The notes beneath the pieces are model-generated. The model did no database searches, was not told the DNA's origin, and was given only the letters and a program-made list of their open reading frames with translations. From Thermoplasmatales archaeon (GTDB lineage: Archaea; Thermoplasmatota; Penumbrarchaeia; Penumbrarchaeales; Penumbrarchaeaceae), in the NCBI GenBank assembly GCA_030595715.1, contig JAUVCN010000015.1, forward strand, positions 1-37,652: 37,652 bases of DNA, given 5' to 3'. Position 1 is the first letter of the stretch, and each line of letters starts with the position of its first letter. Shown one piece after another: positions 7,079-15,720 of the stretch. Both the position numbers and the translations under genes were made by a program.

Positions 7079-8169
7079 TGGATTTCAAGCTCAGGGACAG
7101 GAATATCGCGAAAAAGGCCCTAGATGCCATCAGGTCCATTGGTCAAGATATCATGGTCATGCATGTATGCGGGACCCATCAGGACACACTCGTCAGATAT
7201 GGTATAGAACCAATGTTGAAAGATGTGGGTGTCAGCATCAGACAGGGGCCCGGATGCCCGGTCTGTGTTACCACTGGCAGGGAGATCGAAGCTGCGATCG
7301 AACTTGCCCGTAATGGGAAGGTGATCGCATCTTTCGGTGACATGGTCAAGGTTCCAGGTAGAGAGGAGACATTGGCTTCTGTCAGGTCTTCGGGAGGTGA
7401 TGTCAGGATCGTCTACTCTCCCGAGGATGTCGTCAAGATGGCAAGGGATGAAACGGATAAGGAGTTCGTATTCCTTGGGATAGGCTTCGAGACAACGGCC
7501 CCAACCACGTCCGCTCTACTCCTTGATGATTCCATCCCCGAAAATGTTTCCATAATGTCATATCACAGAACGGTTCCGCCTGCACTCGAGTTCATTGCCA
7601 ATGCAGGTGAGATCAAACTGGACGGCCTTATAGAACCCGGTCATGTATCCATGGTCATCGGAGAAGAGCCGTACAGGTTCCTGTCGGATGATTTCAATAT
7701 CCCCCAGGTGATCGCAGGTTTCGAACCACTTGACCTGATAATGGGATGCCTCGAGATAGCCAAGCAGAAGGCCGAGGGCAGGGGAGAATTGATCAATATC
7801 TACGAAAGGGTCGTCAAACCCGAGGGGAACGTGGCTGCCCTGAACGCAATGAAGGAAACATTCGTCCCCATCGATATCCAGTGGAGAGGATTCCCGGTGA
7901 TACCAGGTTCCGGACTGGGTATTTCCCGTGAGTTCCAGGACAAGGATTCCACCAGGAGGTTCGAGGATGAACTGGAAGAGGTCTGGAACCTTGACATACC
8001 CGAACCGGCCGGATGCAGATGCGGTGAGGTCCTCAGAGGTTTGATAGAACCCATGGACTGTCCTCTTTTCGGCAAGGGATGCGCACCCAACACACCGATA
8101 GGGCCCTGCATGGTATCGAGGGAAGGGAGCTGCAACATCCTCCATCGCTGGGGTCGGGATCCCGTTTAG
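7075..8169 (+). CDS. hypD: HypD, Fe-S scaffold for Fe(CN)2CO assembly
   Basis: 364 residues, family length. HypD assembles the iron-cyanide-carbonyl cofactor with HypC and receives cyanide from HypE. Visible are VCGTHQ (redox/iron-binding Cys), GPGCPVC with its thiol pair, GFETTAPTT, and the C-terminal 4Fe-4S cysteine cluster (CRCGEVLRG, DCPLFGKGC, CTP-like APNTPIGPCMVSREGSC). The first ATG of ATGATG, overlapping the hypA stop, follows GAGGAGG. The gene ends in TAG with a backup in-frame TGA two codons later. It is the last gene of this hyp operon; hypE does not follow. Confidence 0.96.
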   Translation: MMDFKLRDRNIAKKALDAIRSIGQDIMVMHVCGTHQDTLVRYGIEPMLKDVGVSIRQGPGCPVCVTTGREIEAAIELARNGKVIASFGDMVKVPGREETLASVRSSGGDVRIVYSPEDVVKMARDETDKEFVFLGIGFETTAPTTSALLLDDSIPENVSIMSYHRTVPPALEFIANAGEIKLDGLIEPGHVSMVIGEEPYRFLSDDFNIPQVIAGFEPLDLIMGCLEIAKQKAEGRGELINIYERVVKPEGNVAALNAMKETFVPIDIQWRGFPVIPGSGLGISREFQDKDSTRRFEDELEEVWNLDIPEPAGCRCGEVLRGLIEPMDCPLFGKGCAPNTPIGPCMVSREGSCNILHRWGRDPV

Positions 8170-8196
8170 ACCGGGTGATGCCTACTTTCGGTTCGA

Positions 8197-8213
8197 CCAC
8201 GACGTAGTCGTGG
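8197..8213 (+). terminator. Hairpin after hypD, possible terminator
   Basis: A perfect 7-bp inverted repeat, ccacgac (8197-8203) and gtcgtgg (8207-8213), loop gta, lies 28 nt past the hypD stop. The downstream sequence is only weakly T-rich, so a termination role is tentative. Confidence 0.4.
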
Positions 8214-8258
8214 GCCATTTCCACCCCTGAATTGATCCTCAGAACCCCTGTATCAACA

Positions 8259-8266
8259 CTTAAATA
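8259..8266 (+). promoter_or_regulatory. TATA box of the small gene at 8344
   Basis: The sequence cttaaata fits an archaeal box A and predicts transcription from about 8288, with a ~55-nt leader carrying a GGAG Shine-Dalgarno 8 nt before ATG 8344. It indicates that the small gene is transcribed separately from the hyp operon. Confidence 0.55.
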
Positions 8267-8343
8267 CTACTGGAAAAGAATGGGCTTTTTGCCGCTGTAA
8301 GTCCGTTGACGGCGACATGAAAAAGACAAACGGAGTTGAGAAA

Positions 8344-8583
8344 ATGACAACAGAAACTAAATTAATGGGATTTGTGAGGCGATCCAACAATGGAGGCGCC
8401 CTCAAATTAAGTGTGAGCCAGAATGCATTCGAGACCGCGGAAAGGTATGTAACCTCCGATGGGACCGAGTATGTAGGAATGATCATCAACCTAAACAGGT
8501 TGAGGAATCTCCTGTCAGGCGAACAGGAGGTCACCGCGATCAGTCAGATCGTTGACGGTCCGGCACCGGAAAAAGCCTCCTGA
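8344..8583 (+). CDS. Small conserved-looking protein of unknown function
   Basis: 79 residues. ATG 8344 is preferred because GGAG lies 8 nt upstream; an ATG at 8317 in frame has a poorer site. The sequence has a compact beta-rich look: KLMGFVRRSNNGGALKLSVSQ, then VTSDGTEYVGMIINLNRLRNLLSGEQEVTAI, with a short Pro/Ala tail. No catalytic motif, cysteine or membrane segment is seen. It stands alone between the hyp operon and a convergent surface-protein gene, with its own TATA box. I do not recognise the family well enough to name it. Confidence 0.7.
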   Translation: MTTETKLMGFVRRSNNGGALKLSVSQNAFETAERYVTSDGTEYVGMIINLNRLRNLLSGEQEVTAISQIVDGPAPEKAS

Positions 8584-8598
8584 GGCTGGATTACCCAC

Positions 8599-8624
8599 GG
8601 GCGGGTGATCCCCCTCATCCGCCC
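8599..8624. terminator. Bidirectional terminator-like hairpin between convergent genes
   Basis: Arms gggcgggtga (8599-8608) and tcatccgccc (8615-8624) pair at 9 of 10 positions around a 6-nt C-rich loop, lying between the stop at 8583 and the convergent stop at 8630. There is no strong U tract on either strand, so the assignment rests on hairpin stability and location. Confidence 0.5.
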
Positions 8625-8629
8625 ACCAT

Positions 8630-10495
8630 TCAAAATCCGGGTGGAGCTTCAAGGAGCTTCGGTTTCTGATGATGGCCCCTATCTCCTCCATTCTTTGACA
8701 TCTCTCTATCTATCAGTTCCTCCATGATCACATCCTCCATCACATCATCTTCAGTATCGTCATGGATGGATATTATCTCATGACGGAGGGGTTTTCGAGC
8801 ATTCATGGTGGAAACCTGCCGTGATGGTCGCTCATGACCTTCCACTTGAACGTTCTTCTCATCGGATTTCGCTCTTACCGTTATCACAGCCGTTATCACC
8901 ATGACGCTGATGATAACAGCGATGATCAAAACAATGACCATCACCATTATATCTTCAGCGGCTTCAATATCTTCCGTGTTCTCCACCATCCGTATGGTAT
9001 CGACCATTGTGGGATCGCCCAGTTCCACGTAGATCGTTCTATGCTCCATCTCATATCCATCCGCTCTGATGGTCAAATTGAATTCTCCCGGAGGAATATC
9101 ATGGAAAACATATCTACCGTTGGGATCAGGATACTGCGCATATACCTGGTCTCTATTTTCCAGGCGTATGACCGCATTTGTTGAGATTATCGGAGCATTC
9201 GTTTCATCAAGTACGTATCCGATCACAGTTCCCGTCATGACCGGAGGAGGCTCTGTCTCGAAGGTCCAACTATGTCCCGGGAAGGTCTTTGTTCGATCCT
9301 CATACTCGATCTCATCCGATAGTGAGACAGCGTATCTCCTTGAATGTTCGAGTGGTTCATCGGGGATCAGAACGGCTTTTTTCTCTTCTACAAAATACTT
9401 GACATCGGATTGGATCGGATGGTTCGCATCATTTCCCAGATAGAGGAAGAATGTGGTTTGATCGATCGTCATCAGATCAAGGGACGTCTTGAACTCGACA
9501 GTGATCTCGATATCAACCGGTATATCTGATGAATCGCTCCGAGGATACGTACTATGGACAGTGACCGGCTCGATGAATATCCCCGTCCTGAAGTTAGAAG
9601 TGTAATTGAACGGAAGATGCTTCTCCCAGATATCGATGATCCCGGTGGTCAGATGTACAATGTATGAAGTATTGTGAAAAAGCAGCTGCTCTGATACCAG
9701 GGTGATCATCATCGATCCCTGTTCAATGGTGAAAAACGACGGGATGACCGCCCCGGTGTCCTCATTGATGAGGAATATCGAGGATCCGTCGATCGAACCT
9801 GGATCGATCGGCCTTCCGAATCCGATCATTATTGATGAGTTCACAGGAACATCTTTCGATCCATCCAATGGCAAGATGGAGATATCGAATGGGGTCTCTG
9901 TCATTACCATGTCCTGATGGTTCCATCTGTGAGGTGATATGGTGATGTTCGAGACCGTGATCGTCTCATATCCTCCCAACTCGAACATCAGTTCACATTC
10001 TCCCTCTTGAACCACATCGAACGCATAGTTTCCCAGAACATCGGTGAATTCAAGCAAGGGTGGAACTCCATCTGCAATGTAATGGACCCCAACCCCGTAT
10101 GCGGGACCTCCATCAGGCAGCTCGACCCGTCCTTCGAGTCCACCGAGAGGAAGATATTCCACCGAGCAGTTGAGATAGGTGGTATTGTCAAGTGTCAACA
10201 TGATATTGGTAGTGAAATTGGAGGTCCAATCCGAGTAGACCGCTATCGTGTAGTTTGTAAATGCCTCCATGAATGCCATCCTGTAATGACCTGCAGGATC
10301 GCTTGATCTCTTGCTCTGGGAATGGTTTCCTATCAAGACCTCGATGGTGATGTTCGCCATTGGCCTCCCCGACCAATCCCTGACCCACCCCTCGAGCACA
10401 GTGTCCTCGGAATTGATCGCTTCTCCATCCGGAATGAACATTGGAACGATGATCAATGAGGTTAAGAGCAAAATTGCAAACAACCTTTTCATCAT
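8630..10495 (-). CDS. Secreted, C-terminally anchored Ig/carboxypeptidase-regulatory repeat protein, paralogue of the gene at 437
   Basis: About 621 residues. The start is set at 10495 (ATGATG), just before the signal peptide MMKRLFAILLLTSLIIVPMF. The order is a carboxypeptidase-regulatory-like domain (GWVRDWSGRPMANITIEV), a second one (GRVELPDGGPAYGVGVHYI), two SbsA/Big_5-like Ig domains (FGRPIDPGSIDGSSIFLI; DLMTIDQTTFFLYLG), another regulatory-like domain (GYVLDETNAPIIS), one TM segment (IMVMVIVLIIAVIISVMVITAVITV) and a short charged cytoplasmic tail. Domain order and many phrases match the protein at 437-3145, so the two are paralogues, but here the tail has no zinc ribbons. It lies 70 nt downstream of the BNR protein gene on the same strand and is probably co-transcribed. 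Role at the cell surface is inferred. Confidence 0.87.
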   Translation of the reverse strand: MMKRLFAILLLTSLIIVPMFIPDGEAINSEDTVLEGWVRDWSGRPMANITIEVLIGNHSQSKRSSDPAGHYRMAFMEAFTNYTIAVYSDWTSNFTTNIMLTLDNTTYLNCSVEYLPLGGLEGRVELPDGGPAYGVGVHYIADGVPPLLEFTDVLGNYAFDVVQEGECELMFELGGYETITVSNITISPHRWNHQDMVMTETPFDISILPLDGSKDVPVNSSIMIGFGRPIDPGSIDGSSIFLINEDTGAVIPSFFTIEQGSMMITLVSEQLLFHNTSYIVHLTTGIIDIWEKHLPFNYTSNFRTGIFIEPVTVHSTYPRSDSSDIPVDIEITVEFKTSLDLMTIDQTTFFLYLGNDANHPIQSDVKYFVEEKKAVLIPDEPLEHSRRYAVSLSDEIEYEDRTKTFPGHSWTFETEPPPVMTGTVIGYVLDETNAPIISTNAVIRLENRDQVYAQYPDPNGRYVFHDIPPGEFNLTIRADGYEMEHRTIYVELGDPTMVDTIRMVENTEDIEAAEDIMVMVIVLIIAVIISVMVITAVITVRAKSDEKNVQVEGHERPSRQVSTMNARKPLRHEIISIHDDTEDDVMEDVIMEELIDREMSKNGGDRGHHQKPKLLEAPPGF

Positions 10496-10565
10496 ACCAT
10501 CTTCCCGGGCCTTCCCCAGAGACCATGGTGCCAGCGGGATATAATATTGACCCGTATTCCAGGGA

Positions 10566-13500
10566 TCAGTCGAACAGTCGATCAAGGAGATCTTCCTCAT
10601 CATCGATGTCTCCTTCTTTGACAGTGGAGCCTTCTCCCGATCCATCATCCGCTTCCGGAGCATCTTCATCCGGACCTACCGCGCTTTTATCTTCATCGGA
10701 GACCGTTCCATCGCCTACATCCCTGGAAACAGGTCCTTCGGCCTCCTCCAATCCTGATCTCCACAGTGCGACCTCCTCATCGGTCGGGTTCTGCCCGTAC
10801 AGGTCCTTGTAGGTCTTGATCCTCTCGGTTATCGGATCGGATGATCTCCTGGCCTTTGACATGATCGTATATATGAAGATCCCAAGTGCGGTTATCGCTG
10901 CCACGATGAGGATGACTATCAAAAGGAAGATCGGTATTATCATGGCATCCGGGAGAAACGATAGGAAAGGAAGGATGCTGGTAATATCTTCTGTGAGTGG
11001 AGTCCCCGTATTCCTGTTCGGTGCATCCTTCACATTGATCACTATTCCTTCCGCAAGGTTCTCCGAAACACCATCTTCCGATACGGCCCTTATTGTAAAG
11101 GTGTAATCCCTCTTGGGGGTCTTCTCTTCGGGAGACACCACTATCTTGAACGATGTGGGAAGCTCATCCTCCAATCCCTGTGAGGACATGGTAAGGAACT
11201 GTCCCGTGATCCCCCCTGTGGATTCGAAAAATACCCATCCGGCATCAACAGGTTCACCTTCTATGACCAGGGTAACATTGTCACCGTAGGTTCCAAGGTT
11301 CACAATGCTGCCTTGTATAGGGCCTGTCAATGCGAATTCCTTTCCACGATAGGCCATATGGAACTCGGGCGCATCCACCCGTGTCGTGTAATCGGATACC
11401 TTGAAAAGCGTTGTCCTGACCCTCGAGTAATTATCATTTCCCCACCCGATCACCTGAACGGAAAAGGTCCCTATCGGAAGTCCGAGAGTGGACATATCGA
11501 ACGATGTGGAAGTGGATGTCCACTCCATGATATCCCCTGTAAGATACGATGAACCTACTCTGATGCTGTACACCGTCCCCTCGAGATCGGACACATCCCA
11601 GCTGATGGTCATGTTGGGATCGGAAGTATAATAGGGTCCGAACTCTGGCACCCGGTTCGGAGGGGCTGCCCCCCCTTCGATGATCTGGAAATGATGATCC
11701 ATGATGTCCTCTCCGCCAATACGATCGGTGACATGGATCCTGAGAACGAAATGGCCGGGCTCCAACGCATCATGGTCGGGAAGATCATAGAACGTATTGG
11801 AACCTGTCTCCTCCCAGTCGATCCAGTTCAAATTGTTCCTGAGGAACATCACCTTGTAGAAGAGGGTATCGTCATCCTCATCGAATGCATCATCCCACCA
11901 GAAATGAGGTGTCGGAGAGGATACGACATTTGGCCACCCCACGCCAACAAAGACGGGCCTGTAGTTGTCAGGAACATCCACATTTATGATGAAGGCCCTT
12001 GATTCCACGATGTTGCCCACATTGTCAGATGCCATCCACTTGATCCTGGAATGGATACCTTCATCCGGGAACGTCACCGTCGCCCACACGCGATAGGTCC
12101 CATCATCCAGCTCCAGGTATCCATCGGGGACCATCCACTCCGAGAAATCATCCGACGTTGTCTTGTATGCATATCTCAGAGAGGTTGGTTCGACCCCGGT
12201 GAAATCAACATTGGTCGTCCCCTCGTTGTTATCCCGAACGGTAATGGAACAGTTCACATCCGGATAGATCCTCGTATCATTGGCCAGCGGTCTGGCATTT
12301 TCGAAGTAGGGGGCATTCGGATCGAGCCACATGTTGATAGGTTCGGTGAGATAAGGGCCATTCCCGACCCTGTCAGTGGCATTGAACCTCAGATAATTCC
12401 CCTTCCCGGGATACATGTGGACACCGACCACGGCCTCGACAGTGTTGTTGTCGATGACATTGTAACTCTTGATCAGGACGCCCTTGTCGAACTTCAATGG
12501 ACCATCGAAGGAGGCGTCGTACCTTATCTTGCCGAGGTCCACACCAGCTCCTCCCGTATCTGTCACGAGGATCTTGCAGTGAACTATATCCGAGGAATTC
12601 CAGATCATCGGCATGGGTTCTATGATCTCCACCATGGGCATTGTCATATCGATCAACGGTCCATCCATTACCCGGGAAGATACGATAGTTGGGTCCGACT
12701 CATCGGACACCTCTATCTTCCAGTAGAATTTTCCCTCTTCGGGAATGTTCACGGTCGCATTGTACGGGACCCCATCCATGTAATAGACGTCCTTGGAACC
12801 TCTCTGCTTCAAGAATAAAGATGGAGATGTCAGAACAGGGTCTGTCCCTGCCTGATCCCGGTATATCTGAAGTCTGGGGAATCCCGCTGACGGTTCATCA
12901 TTGTCCGTATCCCGGAATATCATGTTGAAATGGAAAAGTGTTGAATCGTTGCCGATCGTTGTGTCGAACCATGATCCGCCATTATAACCGGTATCAAGGA
13001 TCTGGGGCAGGTTCGGCAGTCCTCCTATCGTCCTTGAATGTCTTGTTACCATCAGATCCCGGGTATAACCCCCCGGGTATGGCGAACTACCGTAGGAACA
13101 GATGACACGCCCGGTCGAGGTATATACTCCGACAGGTGTTTCCTGGTCCTTCCGATCCTCCACGAACCTGTCGCTGTCATCCACCCTGAGAAACTCCCCC
13201 CAGGTGGAACCCTTATCGGTCGAATTGAGATAATATACATCCTTCTCCATGCCCGGGTTCCCATTATTGTTGATATAATCGATCTCCCTCTCCCATGTAA
13301 TGAACATCCTTCCGGTTCCGAATGTGGCCATGTAGGGACCCATATCCTGGGCATCTTCAGGCGGGTCCGCCAATCTCCTGTCGCTTGTGAAGTTGCCCCC
13401 CTGGTCCTCACTTCTGACGAACCAGATCTCCTTCTTCTCGGACCTCTGATCGGTCCAGGAGATGTAGAGGTCTCCCGAATCGTCAACTGCTGGAAAAGGC

Positions 13501-14381
13501 TCATTCCTGATATTGCCTTCAACGAGATCGTCCGTGAATGGGCTCTCTTCCGAGAACGAAGCGCCTCCGTCCGAAGACACTGCGAGGTAGGGTTTCTCTC
13601 CGTATTTCTTGTCCCTGTCATCAGACCATGTGACATAGGCCTGATCACCATACATCACGCATCTTGGCTTCTTGAGAGAGATACTGTGATCATACATTCC
13701 ATCGTTATTGATCATCAAAATCGTTGACCATGTTTCCCCATCATCATCGGAGTACCTTGACCATAGATTCGCCTTGGTCCCTGTCTCTCTCTTGTCAAGC
13801 CAGGTCACCAGAACCCTACCATCTTCATTTACGGCTACATCGGATGTATCCGCATGTTGTGTCCTGTCCGATGGAGGAGGTGTTATCCTGATCGATCTAC
13901 CGAAGGTCTCACCGTTGGATGAAACGGATAGCCTGATCTGTCTTGGCTGTGTCAGGGATATCTCATCCTTGTATTCCCTCCAATCGGTCCATACCACATA
14001 TACGGTTCCATCGGGGCCAATATCCATCCTTGGTTCAACGCGCTTCTCCATGAATATCTCGTCATTGGACTCGTTGAAGTCCCTGAACACATCATCGACC
14101 CTCACAGGCTCTGACCACGTGAGTCCGTCATCATCCGAATGTGTGAGAAAAGCTCCATAGTAGAACAATGGATTTCCATCGTAGAGGAGATATACCCTGC
14201 CATCCGGATCGACCTCCATATCCATCGGAATATGCGTGTTGTTCCGCATATTCCCGTCAAGGATATTCGTCGATGCCGAGAATATGGGGGCACCTGCATC
14301 AGCCGTATTCACAATGAATGGAATGGTCGATATCAAGAACAATGCGATACTTAGGATAACAGTGATTCTGGTCCTGTTCAT
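10566..14381 (-). CDS. BNR/sialidase-type propeller surface protein with C-terminal membrane anchor
   Basis: 1271 residues. A signal peptide (MNRTRITVILSIALFLIS) is followed by a region to about residue 430 with repeated Asp-box motifs of the S-x-D-x-G-x-T-W type (SDDDGLTWSE, SDDDGETWST, SSDGGASFSE, SEDQGGNFTS, STDKGSTWGE), typical of six-bladed sialidase/BNR propellers. Several fibronectin/Ig-like domains follow. Then come a TM segment (MIIPIFLLIVILIVAAITALGIFIY) and an acidic tail of ~100 residues ending DLLDRLFD. GGGGGTT precedes the ATG. Sialidase active-site residues cannot be assigned by eye, so an enzymatic role is open; glycan binding or a structural propeller is equally possible. Confidence 0.85.
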   Translation of the reverse strand: MNRTRITVILSIALFLISTIPFIVNTADAGAPIFSASTNILDGNMRNNTHIPMDMEVDPDGRVYLLYDGNPLFYYGAFLTHSDDDGLTWSEPVRVDDVFRDFNESNDEIFMEKRVEPRMDIGPDGTVYVVWTDWREYKDEISLTQPRQIRLSVSSNGETFGRSIRITPPPSDRTQHADTSDVAVNEDGRVLVTWLDKRETGTKANLWSRYSDDDGETWSTILMINNDGMYDHSISLKKPRCVMYGDQAYVTWSDDRDKKYGEKPYLAVSSDGGASFSEESPFTDDLVEGNIRNEPFPAVDDSGDLYISWTDQRSEKKEIWFVRSEDQGGNFTSDRRLADPPEDAQDMGPYMATFGTGRMFITWEREIDYINNNGNPGMEKDVYYLNSTDKGSTWGEFLRVDDSDRFVEDRKDQETPVGVYTSTGRVICSYGSSPYPGGYTRDLMVTRHSRTIGGLPNLPQILDTGYNGGSWFDTTIGNDSTLFHFNMIFRDTDNDEPSAGFPRLQIYRDQAGTDPVLTSPSLFLKQRGSKDVYYMDGVPYNATVNIPEEGKFYWKIEVSDESDPTIVSSRVMDGPLIDMTMPMVEIIEPMPMIWNSSDIVHCKILVTDTGGAGVDLGKIRYDASFDGPLKFDKGVLIKSYNVIDNNTVEAVVGVHMYPGKGNYLRFNATDRVGNGPYLTEPINMWLDPNAPYFENARPLANDTRIYPDVNCSITVRDNNEGTTNVDFTGVEPTSLRYAYKTTSDDFSEWMVPDGYLELDDGTYRVWATVTFPDEGIHSRIKWMASDNVGNIVESRAFIINVDVPDNYRPVFVGVGWPNVVSSPTPHFWWDDAFDEDDDTLFYKVMFLRNNLNWIDWEETGSNTFYDLPDHDALEPGHFVLRIHVTDRIGGEDIMDHHFQIIEGGAAPPNRVPEFGPYYTSDPNMTISWDVSDLEGTVYSIRVGSSYLTGDIMEWTSTSTSFDMSTLGLPIGTFSVQVIGWGNDNYSRVRTTLFKVSDYTTRVDAPEFHMAYRGKEFALTGPIQGSIVNLGTYGDNVTLVIEGEPVDAGWVFFESTGGITGQFLTMSSQGLEDELPTSFKIVVSPEEKTPKRDYTFTIRAVSEDGVSENLAEGIVINVKDAPNRNTGTPLTEDITSILPFLSFLPDAMIIPIFLLIVILIVAAITALGIFIYTIMSKARRSSDPITERIKTYKDLYGQNPTDEEVALWRSGLEEAEGPVSRDVGDGTVSDEDKSAVGPDEDAPEADDGSGEGSTVKEGDIDDEEDLLDRLFD

Positions 14382-14438
14382 AATAAGAACCCCCTGGAAA
14401 GGGCATCTGGCGGGATATTGTTCGGGAAGGTGACTTCG

Positions 14439-14450
14439 ATATATATATAA
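14439..14450 (-). promoter_or_regulatory. TATA box of the BNR surface-protein gene
   Basis: An alternating ATATATATATAA block lies ~60 nt upstream of ATG 14381 on the minus strand and immediately after the flavoprotein stop at 14469. Predicted start is near 14415. It likely drives both the BNR gene and the downstream paralogue at 8630-10495. Confidence 0.6.
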
Positions 14451-14468
14451 TGCTAGAAGAACAGGAAC

Positions 14469-15671
14469 TCAGCAGTTATCTCCAGCCAGATAGCCCGTGG
14501 ACCAGGCCAGCTGCAGATTGTATCCACCTGTTCCCGCATGTATATCGATCAATTCTCCTGCAAAGAAGAGGCCCTGAACCTTTTTCGATGACATTGTAGA
14601 AGGATCGATCTCCGTAATGTCCACGCCACCGGATGTGATCATCCCCGCCCTGTCATCCGCTCCGGTGACATGCAGCGGGATCGATATCATGAAGTTGACG
14701 AGGTCCTTCCTCATGGCCTTCTTCAGTTGGGATGATGTGATCCCCCTCGGGATCCCGACCTTTTCTATGATCCTTTCACTGAACCTCTTCCCGAATCTGC
14801 TGGCAAGCACGTTGGGGATCATTTTCTTGGGTTCTTTCAACATTGTCCCCAACAACAGGTCCTCAACTTCGAGGGCATTGTAACCCGGAAAGAGGTCCAG
14901 GGCTACCTCATATGAATGCAGGGTTTCGATCTGGACATCCATATCAAAGACAACAGGTCCCGAGATCCCATTGTGAGTGATCATAAGCGGACCTCTGGCC
15001 GTCACATTTCCGGGTCCGACCATCCCCACATCTTGAAGTGATATCCCTTTCAAACCTCTCAAGATATCATCCCTGCAGATCAGGGGTCGGAGGCAAGGGA
15101 TCGGAGGAACGATCCTGTGACCTGACAACCGGGCGATCTCATACCCGTCACCTGTGGAACCTGTTTCGGGATATGTGACCCCTCCCGTTGCAAGGACAAT
15201 GGAGGAGCATTCCATGGTCCTTCCGTCTTCGAGAACGATCGAATGGACCTTGCCATCCATTGTCCTGATCCCTTTTCCGGTCCCATGTACAATTTTCACA
15301 TCACCATCGTCCAGGAGCTTCAGAAGGGTACGGAGAACAACCCTTGAATCATCTTTTTCGGGAAAGACCCTGTTCCCGCTCTCGACCTTTGTTGCCAGAC
15401 CCGAATCCTCCAGTATCTGAACAAATGAAGAGGGCGGTAATGTGTACAATGCAGAGTACAGGAACTCCATCTTCCCATGAACATGCTCGAGGAACTCATC
15501 TACTTCGCACAGGTTGGTCATATTGCACCTACCTCCGCCTGTGATCAGCAGCTTTCTGCCGGGTTCAGGGTTCTTCTCGACCAGAATAACATTCTTTCCC
15601 CTTCTCGAAGCTGTGATCGCCGCCATCATCCCTGCAGGTCCTCCACCCAAGATCACAACATCAGCGTTCAA
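14469..15671 (-). CDS. HI0933/BaiN-type NAD(P)/FAD-dependent flavoprotein
   Basis: 400 residues, family length. The N-terminal FAD-binding Rossmann motif VVILGGGPAGMMAA is followed by EKNPEPGRKLLITGGGRCNMTN, the hallmark of the HI0933-like flavoprotein family (Pfam PF03486). The second FAD contact LATGGVTYPETGSTGDGY and the C-terminal GLFFAGELIDIHAGTGGYNLQLAW are also typical. The predicted start is TTG at 15671, since the only nearby upstream ATG is out of frame; the glycine-rich motif begins at residue 8. Substrate unknown; family members are putative reductases or dehydrogenases. It is downstream of the TauE/SafE gene by 49 nt. Confidence 0.9.
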   Translation of the reverse strand: MNADVVILGGGPAGMMAAITASRRGKNVILVEKNPEPGRKLLITGGGRCNMTNLCEVDEFLEHVHGKMEFLYSALYTLPPSSFVQILEDSGLATKVESGNRVFPEKDDSRVVLRTLLKLLDDGDVKIVHGTGKGIRTMDGKVHSIVLEDGRTMECSSIVLATGGVTYPETGSTGDGYEIARLSGHRIVPPIPCLRPLICRDDILRGLKGISLQDVGMVGPGNVTARGPLMITHNGISGPVVFDMDVQIETLHSYEVALDLFPGYNALEVEDLLLGTMLKEPKKMIPNVLASRFGKRFSERIIEKVGIPRGITSSQLKKAMRKDLVNFMISIPLHVTGADDRAGMITSGGVDITEIDPSTMSSKKVQGLFFAGELIDIHAGTGGYNLQLAWSTGYLAGDNC

Positions 15672-15720
15672 AGATCATACCCCAATCCCTTGAACGGTCG
15701 TCAACCGAATAAACATTGCG

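Noticed and set aside
12051-13727. Long plus-strand open frames opposite the BNR gene (255 and 229 residues)
   Set aside because: They are antisense to a protein with clear Asp-box repeats and show Ile/Arg/His-rich, repeat-free translations with no start signals.
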